DNA of 6,909 nt. Source: Rhodospirillales bacterium. GTDB taxonomy: Bacteria; Pseudomonadota; Alphaproteobacteria; Acetobacterales; Acetobacteraceae. The notes beneath the pieces are model-generated. The model saw nothing but the letters and a program-made list of their open reading frames with translations. It had not been told where the DNA came from and made no database searches. The translations under genes and the position numbers were made by a program. Positions within the stretch are counted from its first letter, which is position 1. Each line of letters opens with the position of its first letter. Positions 5,995 through 6,909 of this stretch are shown here, piece by piece. The stretch is from NCBI GenBank assembly GCA_028870815.1, contig JAGWOU010000092.1, positions 1 through 6,909 of the forward strand, written 5' to 3'.

Positions 5995-6140
5995 TTCAAT
6001 GGCTTCTGGGCCAAACTTGTGCCCAAAATGCAACACGGGGAGAATGTTAAAGCCAAACGTGAATTTGCCCTGTTGAATCTGTCCTCGGAGGATTAAATGG
6101 TCTGAGGTTGATTAAATTCATTCCGTATTGGAGTTACGAC
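5995..6140 (+). other. Intergenic region and 5' leader of the OmpA-type gene
   Basis: This 146-bp, relatively AT-rich gap holds no gene. TGGGC/GCCCA (6007-6025) could form a short hairpin just after the DUF2155 stop, but no T run follows it, so I do not call a terminator. GGAGGA (6087-6092) is followed by ATG GTC TGA (6097-6105), a two-codon start-stop unit only 4 nt from the purine run. I found no convincing -35/-10 pair, although the gene downstream is probably strongly expressed and should have its own promoter here. Confidence 0.5.
6130..6133 (+). promoter_or_regulatory. Ribosome binding site of the OmpA-type gene
   Basis: GGAG lies 7 nt upstream of the ATG at 6141, the ideal spacing. 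It is one of the clearest Shine-Dalgarno sites before a gene in this window and fixes the start. Confidence 0.75.
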
Positions 6141-6909
6141 ATGAAGCTGCGCTTAGCTCTTGCCGCTGCCACCTGCCTTGTGCTGCCCATCGCCGCACAC
6201 GCGCAGCCGGTCACCGGCCCTTACGTCAGCCTCGGCGCTGGCACGACCATCCAGGAGCCCGTCAATTATCACAGCTACTACACCGGCGAATCTGGTAAGA
6301 TGCAGTTCCGCAATTCTTACTCCGGTGATGTCGCTGTCGGTTACGGCTTCGGCGATGGCTTCCGCGTCGAACTGAACGGTAACTACTACCGCGACACGGC
6401 TCATAAGCTGACCGCCAACGGCACGCAGTATCCTGCGGTCGGTGGCCTCGACACCTATGGCCCGATGGTGAACGTGCTGTACGACATCAATGTCGGCCTG
6501 CCGGTGTTCCCCTATGTTGGTGCTGGTATCGGCTATCAGTGGCAGCGTTTCAACAGCCACATCCAGTCCACCGACACCTCCTACACCGGTTCCAAGGGCA
6601 GCTTCGCCTATAACATCATTGGCGGTCTTTCCTATCCGCTGCCGATGGTCCCCGGCCTGTCCCTCACCGCTGAGTATAAGTTCACCCAGCTGACCGCGAG
6701 CCGCAACTACAACACCTCGGTTATCGGCGGCTTCCCGCCCGGCAACCCGGATGGCGGCAAGATGCATTTCGGCCAGTCTTCCAGCCACACCTTCCTGATC
6801 GGCCTGCGCTATCAGCTGTTCCAGCCGCCGGCGGCTCCGGCTCCGGCCCCGGCTCCGGCTCCTGTTGCGGCTCCGGCCCCGGCTCCTGCCAAGACTTATC
6901 TGGTGTTCT
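6141..6909 (+). CDS. OmpA-family outer-membrane protein, N-terminal beta-barrel and linker (3' end missing)
   Basis: The window contains 256 codons with no stop; the gene continues past the right edge. A signal peptide (MKLR, hydrophobic core, likely cleavage after AAHA at residues 18-21) is followed by a barrel of about 22-228. It shows alternating strands typical of eight-stranded OmpA-like porins: GPYVSLGAG at 26-34, SGDVAVGYGF at 61-70, FRVELNGNYYRD at 74-85, FPYVGAGIGYQWQRF at 123-137, AYNIIGGLSY at 156-165, LSLTAEYKFTQL at 173-184 and the closing HTFLIGLRYQLF at 216-227, ending in an aromatic residue. An Ala-Pro linker (229-250) leads into KTYLVF, which in alphaproteobacterial OmpA proteins is the beginning of the peptidoglycan-binding domain (usually continuing FDW). 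Codon choice (TAC, AAC, CTG, GGC/GGT) looks more biased than in its neighbours, as for an abundant protein. The peptidoglycan-binding domain is predicted, not seen. Confidence 0.92.
   Translation, partial: MKLRLALAAATCLVLPIAAHAQPVTGPYVSLGAGTTIQEPVNYHSYYTGESGKMQFRNSYSGDVAVGYGFGDGFRVELNGNYYRDTAHKLTANGTQYPAVGGLDTYGPMVNVLYDINVGLPVFPYVGAGIGYQWQRFNSHIQSTDTSYTGSKGSFAYNIIGGLSYPLPMVPGLSLTAEYKFTQLTASRNYNTSVIGGFPPGNPDGGKMHFGQSSSHTFLIGLRYQLFQPPAAPAPAPAPAPVAAPAPAPAKTYLVF
6831..6890 (+). repeat. Ala-Pro coding repeat in the OmpA linker
   Basis: Alternating GCT/GCC/GCG and CCG/CCC/CCT codons encode an Ala-Pro stretch with one Val. The 19-bp unit CGGCTCCGGCCCCGGCTCC occurs exactly at 6838-6856 and again at 6868-6886, 30 bp (ten codons) apart, which suggests an internal duplication. 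Such linkers connect the barrel to the peptidoglycan-binding domain, and slippage here would change linker length in frame. Confidence 0.8.

Noticed and set aside
6007..6025. Hairpin TGGGC/GCCCA after the DUF2155 gene as a terminator
   Set aside because: The stem is short, extending it leaves a loop too tight to form, and no T run follows on the plus strand.
6153..6788. A long open frame (211 codons) on the minus strand, antisense to the OmpA-type gene
   Set aside because: It mirrors a strongly codon-biased gene on the plus strand, has no recognisable motif, and the plus-strand reading has a signal peptide, barrel strands and a ribosome binding site.

Overview
The window reads as ordinary chromosome from a GC-rich alphaproteobacterium, most likely of the Acetobacteraceae/Rhodospirillales type. 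The inference rests on the gene families: an NDUFA12-type NADH dehydrogenase protein next to a single-gene MlaD and a DUF2155 protein, an OmpA protein with an Ala-Pro linker, and a ribonucleotide-reductase-derived TSCPD protein. No marker gene fixes the genus. There are no RNA genes, insertion sequences or CRISPR arrays, and no clear sign of recent transfer.

The layout is two divergent gene sets around a regulatory gap at about 4157-4316. Leftward (minus strand, in transcription order) come: a 501-residue protein built from a degenerate part of a class II ribonucleotide reductase plus its C-terminal TSCPD domain; a RidA-family protein whose start lies 3 nt past the previous stop; a possible terminator; a 629-residue membrane-anchored nucleotide-sugar 4,6-dehydratase of the WbpM/CapD/FlaA1 type; and the first 74 codons of a WbpE-like DegT/DnrJ/EryC1/StrS aminotransferase that runs off the left edge. 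The last two make an amino- or deoxyamino-sugar nucleotide for surface polysaccharide.

Rightward (plus strand) come three genes joined by stop/start overlaps (TGATG, then TAATG): NDUFA12 family, MlaD/MCE family and DUF2155. After a 146-bp gap with a good ribosome binding site comes an OmpA-type outer-membrane protein, cut by the right edge inside its linker, before the peptidoglycan-binding domain.

The most notable signal is in the divergent gap. Two 16-bp sites beginning with CCACA, separated by 16 bp (32 bp centre to centre), have the architecture of a tandem NrdR operator. The gene they face, only 32 bp away, encodes a ribonucleotide-reductase-like protein with a single cysteine. This suggests a dNTP-responsive operon whose first product is probably not a reductase, together with a coupled RidA-like protein.
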